Shown: one piece after another, positions 16,556 through 26,548 of the stretch
Position numbering within the stretch: the first letter of the stretch is position 1
Layout: every line of letters starts with the position of its first letter
DNA from: W11650 sp963545585
Lineage (GTDB): Bacteria > Bacillota > Clostridia > Lachnospirales > Vallitaleaceae
Length of the DNA: 64,000 nucleotides
Reading direction: 5' to 3'
Assembly (NCBI GenBank): GCA_963545585.1
Contig: CAUUKX010000001.1
Span: 27,525 to 91,524 of the forward strand
The notes under the pieces: model-generated
The model's database searches: none
What the model was told of the DNA's origin: nothing
The model's input: only the letters and a program-made list of their open reading frames with translations
Position numbers and translations under genes: made by a program

Positions 16556-18190
16556 CTATTCTAAATATGTTATTTTAATAGATGTTACTCCTAACCAACG
16601 AAAAACGTGTAATTTATCGACTTGGATTTCATTATCATAATTTAATGACATAACAATTGCGCTTATTGTCCCTGCCTCACTTCTAGGAACACAATAAGCC
16701 TGATGTTGATTATTTGACACCCCATAACCATTAATCAAGCGCCCAATCGTTTCTCGCCAATCGCCTCCAAAAAAGATAGATTCCACAGCCCTTTCTGAAT
16801 TATTACTATTTCTTATCAATTCTAAAGCAACTAATCGCATTGGTTTCGGTGGTGTAAATACTAAGCGAGTACAGTATTTCCCATCTGAACTTTCGAACCC
16901 CGATTTTCCATATTCTACCCTAAAATATTGCGGTGGAGATGTATTTTCCTCAAATCGTTCAATGCGAACAGTCTTTAACTTCTGCACAATTTTCCCAATA
17001 TTCCCCGCCATCTCCTGCCAACTTGCCGTGGTGCTGGTCGGTACACCTTTGCCAGTAATGGCGTTGGCAATCGTGATTTTTCCATTACTGGCTGATGTAA
17101 AAGCCTGTTCTGCTCGGCTATACGCTTTATTTGCCCTGACATATGCTTCGTTTGCCCTACTATGAGCGGTATCCGATTTATTTACTCCTTGCCTCGCAAT
17201 TATTTCAGCGGTCTGCACGTCAGCAGATGTTGCAAAATACGTGCTATCATGCCCATCTAACTTATCGCTGTCAGCGGCTTTGTCGTTTTTACCCAACTTA
17301 TTCTCATTGAGCCATTTCCCCTGTGCGGCGGATAAGGCTCTTTCTGTACTGCTATCGATTAAGTCATTCGTAACTTCTATCGGAGTAGTTAAAATCCGAA
17401 TCGCTACTTTCTTTGCTTCTACAAACGTAGCCAGATAATACGCAGGTTCTTTAAAGTGAGCATCCCGCAGTCCCTCATTTTGCCCACGCAAGTTGACAAC
17501 GTCAATCTGATAACCGCTATAATGCACACAGTTGTTCAAAGATTTGTACAACGTAAAGTCTAACGATTCGCTGATAGTGCCGTTCTTATCTCCCTTAGAT
17601 CCGAATAGGTAGTCCTGCCCGACCTTACCGGTGTTATTGAGTAAGGTATTAATAAAGGCCTCGTCCGTTGTTGAAATTTGGTCAATCTTGGTTTTGATTT
17701 TATCTTCCAGTGCAGTAATTTTAGTTGCCAAATTGCCAGCTACATCACCGGATAATGTCGCTTTGATTTCCTTAAACCATAACTCAAATACCGCCTTTTG
17801 CTGGTTCTCGTAAATCTCCATTCGAGCAACACTTTGATTTTTTAAGTCTTTGATAAACTGCTCAAACGTATCCCTGTCCATTTTAGCAGCTTGCTTTAAT
17901 TCCTCCAGCGTTGCTTGACCGGACGCTAAGAAGCGCTCTTTTTGACTCCTGAAAAATTCCTGAAACTCACTATATAAATCCGTTCCATTTTCCAGCCTCG
18001 TCATAATATAATTAAGCGCTTCATTCATTTGGTTTGCATCTTTTGCCCCAAAGAACGATTTTTCCTTATCGGTATAGGCCGTAACATCCTGAAAAGAAAG
18101 CGTGCCATCGTTATTATCAATCTGAGTATATTTTTTCAGTCCGCTCCACGCCATATCTTTATAGTCTGTTTTTAAAGCTTTCCAAGCCAT
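16556..18190 (-). CDS. Phage tail fibre / receptor-binding protein
   Basis: 544 residues. The N-terminal third contains coiled-coil segments (RFLASGQATLEELKQAAKMDR). The middle has the fibre hallmarks SAAQGKWLNEN and SDKLDGHDSTYFATSADV. A heptad-like Arg/Ala segment (SRANEAYVRANKAYSRAEQAF) follows. The C-terminal 150 residues are beta-rich and may be the receptor-binding head. It overlaps nothing and abuts the next tail gene, as is usual for the last gene of the tail module. Confidence 0.8.
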   Translation of the reverse strand: MAWKALKTDYKDMAWSGLKKYTQIDNNDGTLSFQDVTAYTDKEKSFFGAKDANQMNEALNYIMTRLENGTDLYSEFQEFFRSQKERFLASGQATLEELKQAAKMDRDTFEQFIKDLKNQSVARMEIYENQQKAVFELWFKEIKATLSGDVAGNLATKITALEDKIKTKIDQISTTDEAFINTLLNNTGKVGQDYLFGSKGDKNGTISESLDFTLYKSLNNCVHYSGYQIDVVNLRGQNEGLRDAHFKEPAYYLATFVEAKKVAIRILTTPIEVTNDLIDSSTERALSAAQGKWLNENKLGKNDKAADSDKLDGHDSTYFATSADVQTAEIIARQGVNKSDTAHSRANEAYVRANKAYSRAEQAFTSASNGKITIANAITGKGVPTSTTASWQEMAGNIGKIVQKLKTVRIERFEENTSPPQYFRVEYGKSGFESSDGKYCTRLVFTPPKPMRLVALELIRNSNNSERAVESIFFGGDWRETIGRLINGYGVSNNQHQAYCVPRSEAGTISAIVMSLNYDNEIQVDKLHVFRWLGVTSIKITYLE

Positions 18191-18589
18191 TTATAACCCT
18201 CCTCTCATCCCGAAGTGAAATGCCAAGTTTCTTCGCCCATTACTCTGGTTTGTCAGTTTTTCATATAGAGTAAAGATGGCGCTTTCCAGCCGGTTTAATT
18301 CTTCGTATGTCATCGTATTTCCGTTATCATGATAAAGCGGTATCTCGCCGTAGAAAATGCGGTGCGTTTTTTGATTTATCACCGCAAGAGTACTCGCTAA
18401 CTGGTTAATCTCATCGGCATAAAAATAATCCCGATAGGTCTTATCCTCTCCAGAGGAGTCGATTGCAAACTCGTTATACATTTGGATTGCCAGTTCGTGC
18501 AAATATATTAGATTATTTTTGATTCGATTAAAATCGGCGGCATTGAAATAATCCTCGCCTTTCCAATCTATTTTTGGCCGCACCCACAT
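18191..18589 (-). CDS. Phage tail/baseplate-associated protein
   Basis: 132 residues, MWVRPKIDWKGEDYFNAADF then NRIKNNLIYLHELAI and the C-terminal RRNLAFHFGMRGGL. The WKGEDYFNAADFNRI motif recurs in small proteins encoded between the tail-tip protein and the fibre in Bacillota phages. Function is not known; a fibre-attachment role is inferred from position. Adjacent stop/start spacing indicates translational coupling with both neighbours. Confidence 0.55.
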   Translation of the reverse strand: MWVRPKIDWKGEDYFNAADFNRIKNNLIYLHELAIQMYNEFAIDSSGEDKTYRDYFYADEINQLASTLAVINQKTHRIFYGEIPLYHDNGNTMTYEELNRLESAIFTLYEKLTNQSNGRRNLAFHFGMRGGL

Positions 18590-18590
18590 A

Positions 18591-20807
18591 TTAACCCCCT
18601 ATCCGTCTGGCAACGACATTACCAGAAAACGACTGCTTAAACTTTATGCTGTGCCGGTAAATATTGACTTTCATGTCTTTGTGGAACTGGTTTTCCTGAT
18701 ACACCACATCATTTACATCCATTTCCGGGTTTCCTCTGGTATCGTATTCATATTCAATCCCAGCCGTATAATATTCTGCCAGCCAATCCGCTAACTCCTG
18801 CGCCATCGTCATGTCGCTGATTATCGGGTTCTTCCATTTGACCGTTTTCCCTCGCGGGTTCAGTACTTTCACCGCATGCTTTTCGATAATCCGGTAGCGA
18901 TAGCCTTGAATTTCCAGTTTATACTGCCCACTGACCTTATATTTGACCGTTACGTAATAGTTTCCCCAACCGATCACATCCGCAAGCCCTGTCTGCTCGT
19001 TTAATTTAACAAAATAGCCATACGACGGGTCTTGGATATAAAACGTTTCCACTTTCCCAGCGACCACTTCCGTATCTTCGTGCACAAGGTTTTCTTCCTT
19101 ATTGCTTTTCTGATAAATATAACAAGGGACAATCACCTCTTTAATTAATTCCTGTTTTATCGCTTTCGGAGAAGAAGTCATATCACCTCGCTCCATCGTA
19201 AAATCTGCCACATCGCTTAGACTAAAATGATTAATCGTAATCCGGTTATGAGGGATTGCTGTTTCGATAAATTCGATGGTAATCTGGTTACAATCCTCGA
19301 AATCTCGCAGCACAATCATTGTCTGCTCTATTTCGTCACTTCCAACCGGAAATTCATTTGTGAGCGCCCCCTCGTTATAACCACGAACAATGAACTTTTT
19401 CGGTAAGCTGTTACCAAACACCAGCTTAATTCCGTGATACCCTCTCACGCCATCCATTTTGAATATAACTACTGGATTATTGGCAAATAAACCAGTATCG
19501 TCTGATATTTCCTTTGACACATAACCAGTTTCTAAATTAACATCCCCACTTCTCGGCAAAAAGAACATTTTTCCATTAGGGCCGGTATAGTCCTGCGCTA
19601 ACGAAGCGTATTCTGCTTTTTCCGTATCCTTTTTAATGTTCCCGGCTTTTGAGTAATGTGTTTCTCCATTCGTAGTAATCGTTACATCGGGAATGAAGTT
19701 TGATTTCATCTGAATTTCTCCAAACCGAGATTGCAGTAACACACATTTACAAGCGTTGGCGATAAGCTGCAATGCTTCTTTGTGAGTCACGCGAGGAATC
19801 GGATTATGAGAATATAGTTTCTTTAATCTGGGGTCGATATAATATTTCTTTACCCCGGCATCCATCAGAATTTCCTGTGCTAACGTGTAATAATCTTTCC
19901 CGCCCTCACTATATAGTCCCTTTCTGTACTCTGAGTCCATATTTCGAAATATATCCTGACAAGAAATGGTAACGCTGCTGTCATCGCTCTCCCATGAGGA
20001 GCAAAGCAAATGCCCCCCTTGAATCCATTCGACTTCATCTGACCCCGGAAGTTGATAACCGTACATAATATCCATTTCTTGCCCGGTTTCTAAATAGTTA
20101 ATCGCCGAGTTTGGATTATCAATGTCAAAGTAATGGTCATAATTTTTAAGTTGTACCGAAAAATCAATCTGCGGGATATTCGCACCAATCGGGGAAACAT
20201 AGCTGTCTAATGAGGAATCTAACACGGAATCATTTGAATAAACTAAACCATATCCGAATTTAATCGCATAAATTCGAACCCGGTTGTGCAGATGTTTCAT
20301 CTTATAAAATACAAACCGCACGGATGTTGTATTTTTGATTACTTCTTCTGTAACCCACTCCGACTGCGCATTACCACGAACCGTAATCGTTTGACCGCTG
20401 CTTGCGATTACGTCAAAGTCAACCGGATAATTAGCCCCGAAGCGTACTGTCAGCCCCTTGAAATCCGTAGCAATCATGTTCAGATTGATAAGCAGTTCGA
20501 AACTGCTTTCCGTCAAAAGATTTTTTGAAATTAGACCGGTATTATAGTACCCGCCGATAGTCTCCCTCGGCAAAAAGTACATAGAACCGTCCGCCTTTGT
20601 GAAGTTTTCTTCCATAGTGGCGTACGCAATATCGTTCTTTCGTTCCCGAAATAAATCCTGATTGGAATAGGATGAAAACTCCCCCGGCACAACCGTTGCT
20701 TTCGCCTGAGCTTCTTGATTAAAAAGCCCGAAAGAGAGCATAATAAACGCTCTCTCCCGGAGCGGAGATTTCATACTCTGCTTATAAGTTTTAGAAACCC
20801 TTTGCAT
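18591..20807 (-). CDS. Tail-tip / baseplate protein (Tal-like)
   Basis: 738 residues. It includes repeated regions (AYATMEENFTKADGSMYFLP near residue 65 and EYASLAQDYTGPNGKMFFLP near 400), two copies of a beta-sandwich domain. Between them is a region with EWIQGGHLLCSSWESDDSSVTISCQD, the type seen in prophage tail-tip (Tal/Gp18-like) hub proteins. No peptidase or lysin motif is apparent. Its place after the tape measure and distal-tail-like gene supports a baseplate hub role. Confidence 0.7.
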   Translation of the reverse strand: MQRVSKTYKQSMKSPLRERAFIMLSFGLFNQEAQAKATVVPGEFSSYSNQDLFRERKNDIAYATMEENFTKADGSMYFLPRETIGGYYNTGLISKNLLTESSFELLINLNMIATDFKGLTVRFGANYPVDFDVIASSGQTITVRGNAQSEWVTEEVIKNTTSVRFVFYKMKHLHNRVRIYAIKFGYGLVYSNDSVLDSSLDSYVSPIGANIPQIDFSVQLKNYDHYFDIDNPNSAINYLETGQEMDIMYGYQLPGSDEVEWIQGGHLLCSSWESDDSSVTISCQDIFRNMDSEYRKGLYSEGGKDYYTLAQEILMDAGVKKYYIDPRLKKLYSHNPIPRVTHKEALQLIANACKCVLLQSRFGEIQMKSNFIPDVTITTNGETHYSKAGNIKKDTEKAEYASLAQDYTGPNGKMFFLPRSGDVNLETGYVSKEISDDTGLFANNPVVIFKMDGVRGYHGIKLVFGNSLPKKFIVRGYNEGALTNEFPVGSDEIEQTMIVLRDFEDCNQITIEFIETAIPHNRITINHFSLSDVADFTMERGDMTSSPKAIKQELIKEVIVPCYIYQKSNKEENLVHEDTEVVAGKVETFYIQDPSYGYFVKLNEQTGLADVIGWGNYYVTVKYKVSGQYKLEIQGYRYRIIEKHAVKVLNPRGKTVKWKNPIISDMTMAQELADWLAEYYTAGIEYEYDTRGNPEMDVNDVVYQENQFHKDMKVNIYRHSIKFKQSFSGNVVARRIGG

Positions 20808-21185
20808 TTATTTTCCCTCACCGATGTCAATCAGATTCACCTTGCAGTTCCGGTAATGGGTTGGTTTCCCATCATCGCCCAACCAATATGGCTCGCCTGT
20901 CCGGTCGCCGCAGTACATTTTCAGGGTCTTTCTGGCATTTGTAACCGGGTCAACAAACGTTACATTCACAAAGAAGCTCGTTAATAGGGATAAGATTTTC
21001 TCCCATTCCCCGGCAGTAAGCCACGGCCATTCCAGACCGTCAATCTTATACTGGTCTCTCCCAACCCTTTGTCCAACCACTGCACCATTGGCATTTCTCC
21101 CAGCATCCACAACGGTCGTTACAACTACCGTTACTCCGCGTTTGGGAGAAGGCAGTTCGCAGCCATTTATTGCGATATAAGACAT
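20808..21185 (-). CDS. Small distal tail protein
   Basis: 125 residues, MSYIAINGCELPSPKRGVTV with later QYKIDGLEWPWLTAGEWEKI and YCGDRTGEPYWLGDDGKPTH. The pattern fits the short phage tail proteins (DUF6711-like) that replace a full distal tail protein in some siphophages. It is one nucleotide away from the tail-tip gene and 14 bases after the tape measure stop. Confidence 0.6.
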   Translation of the reverse strand: MSYIAINGCELPSPKRGVTVVVTTVVDAGRNANGAVVGQRVGRDQYKIDGLEWPWLTAGEWEKILSLLTSFFVNVTFVDPVTNARKTLKMYCGDRTGEPYWLGDDGKPTHYRNCKVNLIDIGEGK

Positions 21186-21199
21186 TTCCTGCCGCCTCC

Positions 21200-24100
21200 T
21201 TATTCCACAAAAACGAACCCATCGGCGCGCCGTTGTGTTTCGACTGCTTCTGTAATAACACGGTTGCCAATCCGTATCACGGTCTTCTCCTCTTTATCCG
21301 CTTGCCGTTTGGTATCGCTGGCAATTTCCTTTAGCGTAGGCTCGACATACTCCCGGTAAAACTCCAGCATAACCCTTGCCATCGATTCCTCATGCGCCTC
21401 TCGATAGGCATTTTGTGAGCCATCCGATACCGTCTGCACTATGGACTGGGCTGGAGCATACCCGCCCGCTTGCATAATGGCAGCATTTAACACCTCGGTA
21501 TTTACCATAACCGAACGGATAATCGCATTTGAGCCAGCGGTAATCTGACTATGAATCGCCCGCCAATATCCAGTAAACTGTGCCATACCAGAGATAACAG
21601 CGCTACGCATTGCCAGTTTAATTTGTGACTGATTTAAGACCTCGGTTTGCCCGCCGATATGCCCGACCATTTCTGCCCCGGCTTCTCCAGCTAAAAAAAG
21701 AGAGCCGTGCATTCCGGCGTTTGCCGTGCCGTTTGCAAATTTAGGAATGGATTTCCAAAAACCGCTTTTTCCATTTCCGCTGATGTAACCACCCTCGGCA
21801 AACCGCTTGGAGCTACGCTTGGTACTGGGTTTTGCCGATGGTTTACCAACAAAGTCATCTATCGAATTCCAACCGTCCTTAAACAGAGAAACCCCAACCG
21901 ATACCCGAGTGCCGACAAAATCACCAATTGAGCTCCAACCATCACGATATAACGAAATCCCGGCTGGTACTATATGATCCCCAATCCAGCTTCTGATACT
22001 GTCCCAGCCAGACTTTATCAGGCAAATACCTTGCGGGAGAACCGGGATAACCCCAATCCAGTTTTTAACCGTTGTCCAACCCTTTTTTAATAGAGAAATG
22101 CTTTGCGACAAAACCGGAATAAAACCAATCCAGTTTTTTACAGTCGACCAACTTTGTTTTGCCAAAGAAATCGCCTGATCAAGTGTTGGAATATTCCCAA
22201 TCCAGCTCCTTACCGTTTCCCAGCCGGACTTGACTAATCGAACCTTCTGCGGAAGTGCCGGAAGTGACCCTATCCATTTCTCCACCGTCTCCCAACCAGA
22301 TTTACCAAGGATAATTCCCTGCTTTATAGGGTTATCGGACACCGTCTTTTGAATGGGAGCGACCACGTTATCAAGTGCCCACCGGTTAATGTCTGCTAAG
22401 GGTGATTTCACGCCTTCCATTAATCCCTCCCCCATAAACCGGCCAACCTCGTCCCGAAAAACCCTCGACGGAGAATGAATCCCCAGCGCATCTTTAAAAC
22501 CGCCGACTAAACCGTCCGCAAAATTCATTACTGCGCCGACCCCAGCATTTAGTCCTTCGATAATGCCGTCTATCATCGAGCGTCCTACTTCGACAAACCA
22601 TTTCCCAATATCACAAATCGCATCTGGAATTGTCTTAGTAAAGAACGTTACAAACGAATCCAAGACTGTTCGGAAAAAGGACGGGATCGTTTCTAAGAAA
22701 AAAGACGGCATATCTCGCCCGAAGAAATTACCAAATGCCGCTTTCACCGTTTCCCAGACATTCGGAAGTGTTTTTGTAAAAAACTCTTTTATCGTCTGGC
22801 AGATGTTTTTAACAAAGGAAACCACACCGTAGGAAATATCATATCCTAATTGTTGCCAGTCAAAATCCCGAATCGGCTTAATCGCAGCCTCCCAACCTTC
22901 CCGAATCTTAGACGGAAGTATTTGGAAAAACTTTATAAAATCATGAATGAAATCAGGGAGCGTTTTTAAAAAGAACATCCCGACCGCAGTAACGACTTTC
23001 CCGATCCAGTCGCATATCGCATCCCAATTCTGATAGATGAGAATTCCCAGATTCGTTATTGCGCCAACGACAACGCCGACCAGTGCTCCAACCGCAATTC
23101 CAATCGGGCCACCCCATGCGCCCAGTGCTGCGCCAATCGCACCCGCTCCGACTCCAGTGAGTGTTGCGCCAAACTCGGTTAAAAACGCACTCAGCCAGTT
23201 AATTCCCTCTTTGATCGAACTGTAAATCCCGGTAACAAATATTGGAAGTCCCGCCACAACCGCCGCAATCCCGCCGGTAAATAAAGCTCCGGCAAGGGAT
23301 GCGCCTAAACCGCCCTCAATCGCTGCTGCTGTAATTCCGGCTTTCGCTAATAACGGTGCCGCCGTTTTCCCGGCAAGCGCACCCGCAAGCGAAAACGCAA
23401 TCGAACTCCCCACGGCTTCTCCTACATTTAAGCCATTTACTCCTTTGACGATGATATCTTTTAGCGCATCCCATTCTATGTTTGCCGCTGTCCATGCCAC
23501 CACCAGAGAAACGGATATCAGTACCGGTTCGGTTAATTTTAATTTCTTTAACTGCCGAATCCACGCCAGTCCGTCCAAAAATCCCTTAGCAAACTGCCAA
23601 GCTAAAAAGCCTTTCCCGATTTCCCATGCCAGTTTCAGAATATTTCCTAACTTGGTATGAAAAAAGTCCGACCATGTTTTGATATCCTCGGTAATTCCCA
23701 GCCATTCTTTAAACTTTTTAACAATCTCGTCTACCTGTGTCGCAACCGCACCTTCTAAGAAGTTATACTCTGGCAGTTTGAAATCAAAATTACCGCCAAG
23801 GTTATCCGCAATCCCGCTGGCCGGATTTTCATTTTCTTTGGAGAGGATATTCAGCTCATCAATCCCCAAGATAGCATTCTTTAGCTGTTTCGCCTTTTTC
23901 GCAGCATCGTCCATACCATCTGTCATACTCTCTACTGCCTTACGGCCGGACTTTAAACCGCTATAATCAATTTTAGGCAGTTGAAACCCAAAAAGATTTG
24001 CGACTTGCTCAGCTACCAACCGAATCACTTTGGCAAACGCAATCGCATAGGGTAATGCCTTTATCAGCGCCGGAACAAAAATATTACCAAGTGCCCGCTT

Positions 24101-25330
24101 TGCTTGTGTAAGCTGCGCACTAAAGATTCGAAGCTGGTTTGCTGGAGCGTTTAACGTACGTGCCATATCGCCCTGCGCAACCGTTACTTGCGTCATAATG
24201 GTATAATAACGAAGCTGGGCTTTTTCCGCTTGTGTCATCGCGTTAAAACTTTTGGTAATCCCCAGCGATAAGGCTACCGCTTTTAGCTTAGCTTGAGATA
24301 AGTCATAACCCAGCCGCCGAAGTGGTTCTAACTCGCCAGAAATACCGGAAGTTAATTTTTGCATAGAGTCTGCGAACGAAATATTAAAAAAGGAAGATAA
24401 ATCATAACCCAGCTGTGTTAAGTTCTCAGACATAATCGCTGCCCGGTCACTGACTACCCCAAAGCCCTCGGTAATCGTCATAAATACGCCTTGGTTTCGC
24501 ATAAACTCTGCTGGGTCAATCCCCATAAGTTCCCCGACTTGCTCGGCGTATCGCTTCGCTTCTAAGGCATACCCACCCATCGAAGCCGTAAATAAGTTCA
24601 AATCTTCGACGTATTTATTCGATTCGGTAATCCACGCCGCAATTTGACTTGCAATCCCCTGCACGGCACTTTTCGCAAGTGAAATCTTCGCCCATAGATT
24701 GAAATAGCTCCCGGCTGCCCGGCTATTTGCCCCAGAGAGGGTATTCGTTGCCTTGACCGTTTTGGTAATATTGGCCGGAAGTTTACCAAACGCTGCGGCT
24801 ACCGTATTTAACTGCATAGATAACGGTCGAAGCGAAGCTGACAACTTATTTAGCTGGCTGGTGAACTTATCCCAATGGATGCCACTCATCGTTTTTGCCA
24901 GATTAGGGAGTCGCTCTAACTGCGTAATCACCGACTTTAACCCAGCAGCTTTTCCCATGCCGGTTAATGGAGTAAGCGCAGTGCCTATCTTTTCGATATT
25001 AGAAAAATCTACCGCTGTCAGAGCAGTCGTTGCCGCACCGATGTTTTGTAGTTGCGTAGCGATAGATGAGGATATCGTTACTTTTCCAAGGCTTGCTAAT
25101 TTACTAAGGCTTTCCGCCAGCCTGTCAATCTTGGAAAAGGATGCGCTATCCGTTTCTTTAAGCGCCATATCCATCTTGCGAAGCTGATTAACTGCGCCAG
25201 TTAGGCCTAACCCGCCTTTTACGGCTTCTTTTAACTTCAATAAAGAGGACATCAGCGCTTCGATTCCATCTGTTGCTGATGCGGAATTAGACTGAATTTG
25301 CACTTCGAGAGATTCTATCGTTACTGACAC
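21200..25330 (-). CDS. Phage tail tape measure protein
   Basis: 1376 residues, which would predict a tail near 200 nm by the usual 1.5 angstrom per residue rule. The N-terminal 500 residues hold long helices and the TP901-like tape-measure core (YALEAKRYAEQVGELMGIDP, LTQLGYDLSSFFNISF). The centre has several hydrophobic segments (residues about 640-760, Gly/Ala-rich) expected of the part that enters the membrane. Near residues 1010-1165 are seven tandem GW..(V/I)..(W/F)(I/V)G units. The start is GTG at 25330 with GGAGG 7 bases before it. Confidence 0.92.
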   Translation of the reverse strand: MSVTIESLEVQIQSNSASATDGIEALMSSLLKLKEAVKGGLGLTGAVNQLRKMDMALKETDSASFSKIDRLAESLSKLASLGKVTISSSIATQLQNIGAATTALTAVDFSNIEKIGTALTPLTGMGKAAGLKSVITQLERLPNLAKTMSGIHWDKFTSQLNKLSASLRPLSMQLNTVAAAFGKLPANITKTVKATNTLSGANSRAAGSYFNLWAKISLAKSAVQGIASQIAAWITESNKYVEDLNLFTASMGGYALEAKRYAEQVGELMGIDPAEFMRNQGVFMTITEGFGVVSDRAAIMSENLTQLGYDLSSFFNISFADSMQKLTSGISGELEPLRRLGYDLSQAKLKAVALSLGITKSFNAMTQAEKAQLRYYTIMTQVTVAQGDMARTLNAPANQLRIFSAQLTQAKRALGNIFVPALIKALPYAIAFAKVIRLVAEQVANLFGFQLPKIDYSGLKSGRKAVESMTDGMDDAAKKAKQLKNAILGIDELNILSKENENPASGIADNLGGNFDFKLPEYNFLEGAVATQVDEIVKKFKEWLGITEDIKTWSDFFHTKLGNILKLAWEIGKGFLAWQFAKGFLDGLAWIRQLKKLKLTEPVLISVSLVVAWTAANIEWDALKDIIVKGVNGLNVGEAVGSSIAFSLAGALAGKTAAPLLAKAGITAAAIEGGLGASLAGALFTGGIAAVVAGLPIFVTGIYSSIKEGINWLSAFLTEFGATLTGVGAGAIGAALGAWGGPIGIAVGALVGVVVGAITNLGILIYQNWDAICDWIGKVVTAVGMFFLKTLPDFIHDFIKFFQILPSKIREGWEAAIKPIRDFDWQQLGYDISYGVVSFVKNICQTIKEFFTKTLPNVWETVKAAFGNFFGRDMPSFFLETIPSFFRTVLDSFVTFFTKTIPDAICDIGKWFVEVGRSMIDGIIEGLNAGVGAVMNFADGLVGGFKDALGIHSPSRVFRDEVGRFMGEGLMEGVKSPLADINRWALDNVVAPIQKTVSDNPIKQGIILGKSGWETVEKWIGSLPALPQKVRLVKSGWETVRSWIGNIPTLDQAISLAKQSWSTVKNWIGFIPVLSQSISLLKKGWTTVKNWIGVIPVLPQGICLIKSGWDSIRSWIGDHIVPAGISLYRDGWSSIGDFVGTRVSVGVSLFKDGWNSIDDFVGKPSAKPSTKRSSKRFAEGGYISGNGKSGFWKSIPKFANGTANAGMHGSLFLAGEAGAEMVGHIGGQTEVLNQSQIKLAMRSAVISGMAQFTGYWRAIHSQITAGSNAIIRSVMVNTEVLNAAIMQAGGYAPAQSIVQTVSDGSQNAYREAHEESMARVMLEFYREYVEPTLKEIASDTKRQADKEEKTVIRIGNRVITEAVETQRRADGFVFVE
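21845..22305 (-). repeat. Tandem Trp-rich repeats in the tape measure gene
   Basis: Seven coding units of about 22-25 residues following the pattern SGWETVxxWIGxxPxL. The last two have changed to GWSSIGDFVG and GWNSIDDFVG. DNA identity between units is partial, pointing to old duplication followed by drift. Confidence 0.8.
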
Positions 25331-26111
25331 GCTGTTTCCTCCTTTTTCTCAAATCGTTTGTTATTAGCTGCCATAAACGCCTGCATATAGCGCAGCGCTT
25401 TTTCGTTGTTGTTTCGTTCTTTCTTTTTATTTTGCTCTTTTGCGGCTTTCTGGCTAATCGGATACGCTTCGCTTAAATACGGCTCAGGTTTTGTGCCCTT
25501 TTCCGCAAAGGCTCTAAGAATCGGCGATACCCTAAGCATGGCGTCATAAATATACATTCCTTGCAGCCATGCGTCTTGGTTTTTCCTTTCCTGCCGAATC
25601 TCGTCCGCTCTCCGGTAATACTTGACCAAGGTACAATCCTCATTCCAGTATTGGTCGTACGTCATCCCGATAGCCAAATAATAGGGAAAGCTCTTATTAA
25701 ATAAATCGGTATATGACAAAGGGGATGCGGGCGGGTTCGCTCCGCTCCCCTTTTCTTCGTTTTCATCGGACGACAGTCCGCTCGTTAGATTGTCGTCCAG
25801 CTTGCGTTTCCCTCAGATTCTTCCGGTTCGTCTACTAACGCCATAATCGGCTCATTGTACATCTCTGCCAAAGCGCTGATTAATTCCTTCCGGTTCGTCA
25901 TCTTCTCGAAAATTTCACCAATGACTTCTTTTCGCTCATACCGGTGATGCGCTAAGAACGCTCCAGCAAAAAACACCGGGATAGTAGAAGCCGGTTTCTG
26001 GTCGATATCTCCTGCAATAAAGCCGTTTCGCTCCATTTCTGATACTGTCTTTCTTGTAAACTCCAGCGTGTATTCTTTTCCTTTGTAACTAATTCGTAAC
26101 TGCTTTGCCAT
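25321..26111 (-). CDS. Frameshifted tail assembly chaperone gpGT
   Basis: Product made when ribosomes slip -1 on the GGGAAAC heptamer near the end of the gpG-like gene. The protein would be the first 102 residues of gpG followed by 161 residues from the overlapping frame (RKLDDNLTSG... through SYTDLFNKSFPYYLAIGMTY and a helical Lys/Glu-rich end), 263 in all. The downstream frame has no good start codon or ribosome binding site of its own (a TTG at 25719 is the only candidate), which supports expression by frameshift. gpGT in other phages binds the tape measure and tail tube protein. It ends 10 bases inside the tape measure gene. Confidence 0.85.
25785..26111 (-). CDS. Tail assembly chaperone gpG-like (DUF5055-like)
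   Basis: 108 residues, MAKQLRISYKGKEYTLEFTR then KTVSEMERNGFIAGD and FFAGAFLAHHRYERK, a pattern I associate with the short tail assembly chaperones between tail tube and tape measure genes. The unshifted product ends SEGNASWTTI. The slippery heptamer covers codons for G101-N102, so a fraction of ribosomes continue as gpGT. It coats the tape measure protein during tail assembly and is absent from mature tails in studied phages. Confidence 0.85.
   Translation of the reverse strand: MAKQLRISYKGKEYTLEFTRKTVSEMERNGFIAGDIDQKPASTIPVFFAGAFLAHHRYERKEVIGEIFEKMTNRKELISALAEMYNEPIMALVDEPEESEGNASWTTI
25806..25812 (-). other. -1 ribosomal frameshift heptamer G GGA AAC
   Basis: Matches the X XXY YYZ rule in phase with the gpG frame (GAG GGA AAC). 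A stop codon in the -1 frame lies immediately upstream (TGA GGG AAA), so only slippage at or after this point can enter the long downstream frame. A small hairpin (GGAC-TGTC-GTCC) follows about 30 bases on and may stimulate slipping. Confidence 0.88.
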
Positions 26112-26122
26112 CTCTTACCTCC

Positions 26123-26545
26123 TTATGCTTCTTGCGTAATCGGTGTCGACGGTGCAATGGTAACGGTCATATTTACCACTTCATTCACGCCGCCGCCTGC
26201 CGCAAATACCGACAACTGCCCTTTAAACTTAAACTTGCCCTGTACTCCAGTCGGATTAACGTTTTCTCCCGCCTCCGTTCCGCCAAACCAAACCGCATAC
26301 TCTTCCTCTTTCCCGTCCAGCGCTTTCAAAGCCTTGTAACCATCCAGCGTGTAGTTTGTCTGAAACTCCAGCGCATCCAAACTTTGAATCCCCGGAATAT
26401 ACGTCTGCATCTTGTCGGAGAGCGTCGTTGTTTCCAGCATTTCCGGTGTACCACCAAGGTCTGGAAAATCTTTGATATCAATCAGTTTTTGCCAGTCCGT
26501 TGCTGCTTTGTGCATTAAAAAAACTTTATAGGTACTAATCGCCAT
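26123..26545 (-). CDS. Major tail (tube) protein
   Basis: 140 residues, MAISTYKVFLMHKAATDWQK then IKDFPDLGGTPEMLETTTLSDK and QTYIPGIQSLDALEFQTNYT, the recognisable tail tube pattern of Bacillota siphophages. The C-terminal half (FKFKGQLSVFAAGGGVNEVV then NMTVTIAPST) gives the last beta strands. Position between the connector genes and the tail chaperones fits. Confidence 0.9.
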   Translation of the reverse strand: MAISTYKVFLMHKAATDWQKLIDIKDFPDLGGTPEMLETTTLSDKMQTYIPGIQSLDALEFQTNYTLDGYKALKALDGKEEEYAVWFGGTEAGENVNPTGVQGKFKFKGQLSVFAAGGGVNEVVNMTVTIAPSTPITQEA

Positions 26546-26548
26546 AGT

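Noticed and set aside
25321..25719. Independent gene starting at the TTG at 25719
   Set aside because: No ribosome binding site before it, and the frame continues upstream to the -1 slippery heptamer, so frameshift expression explains it better.
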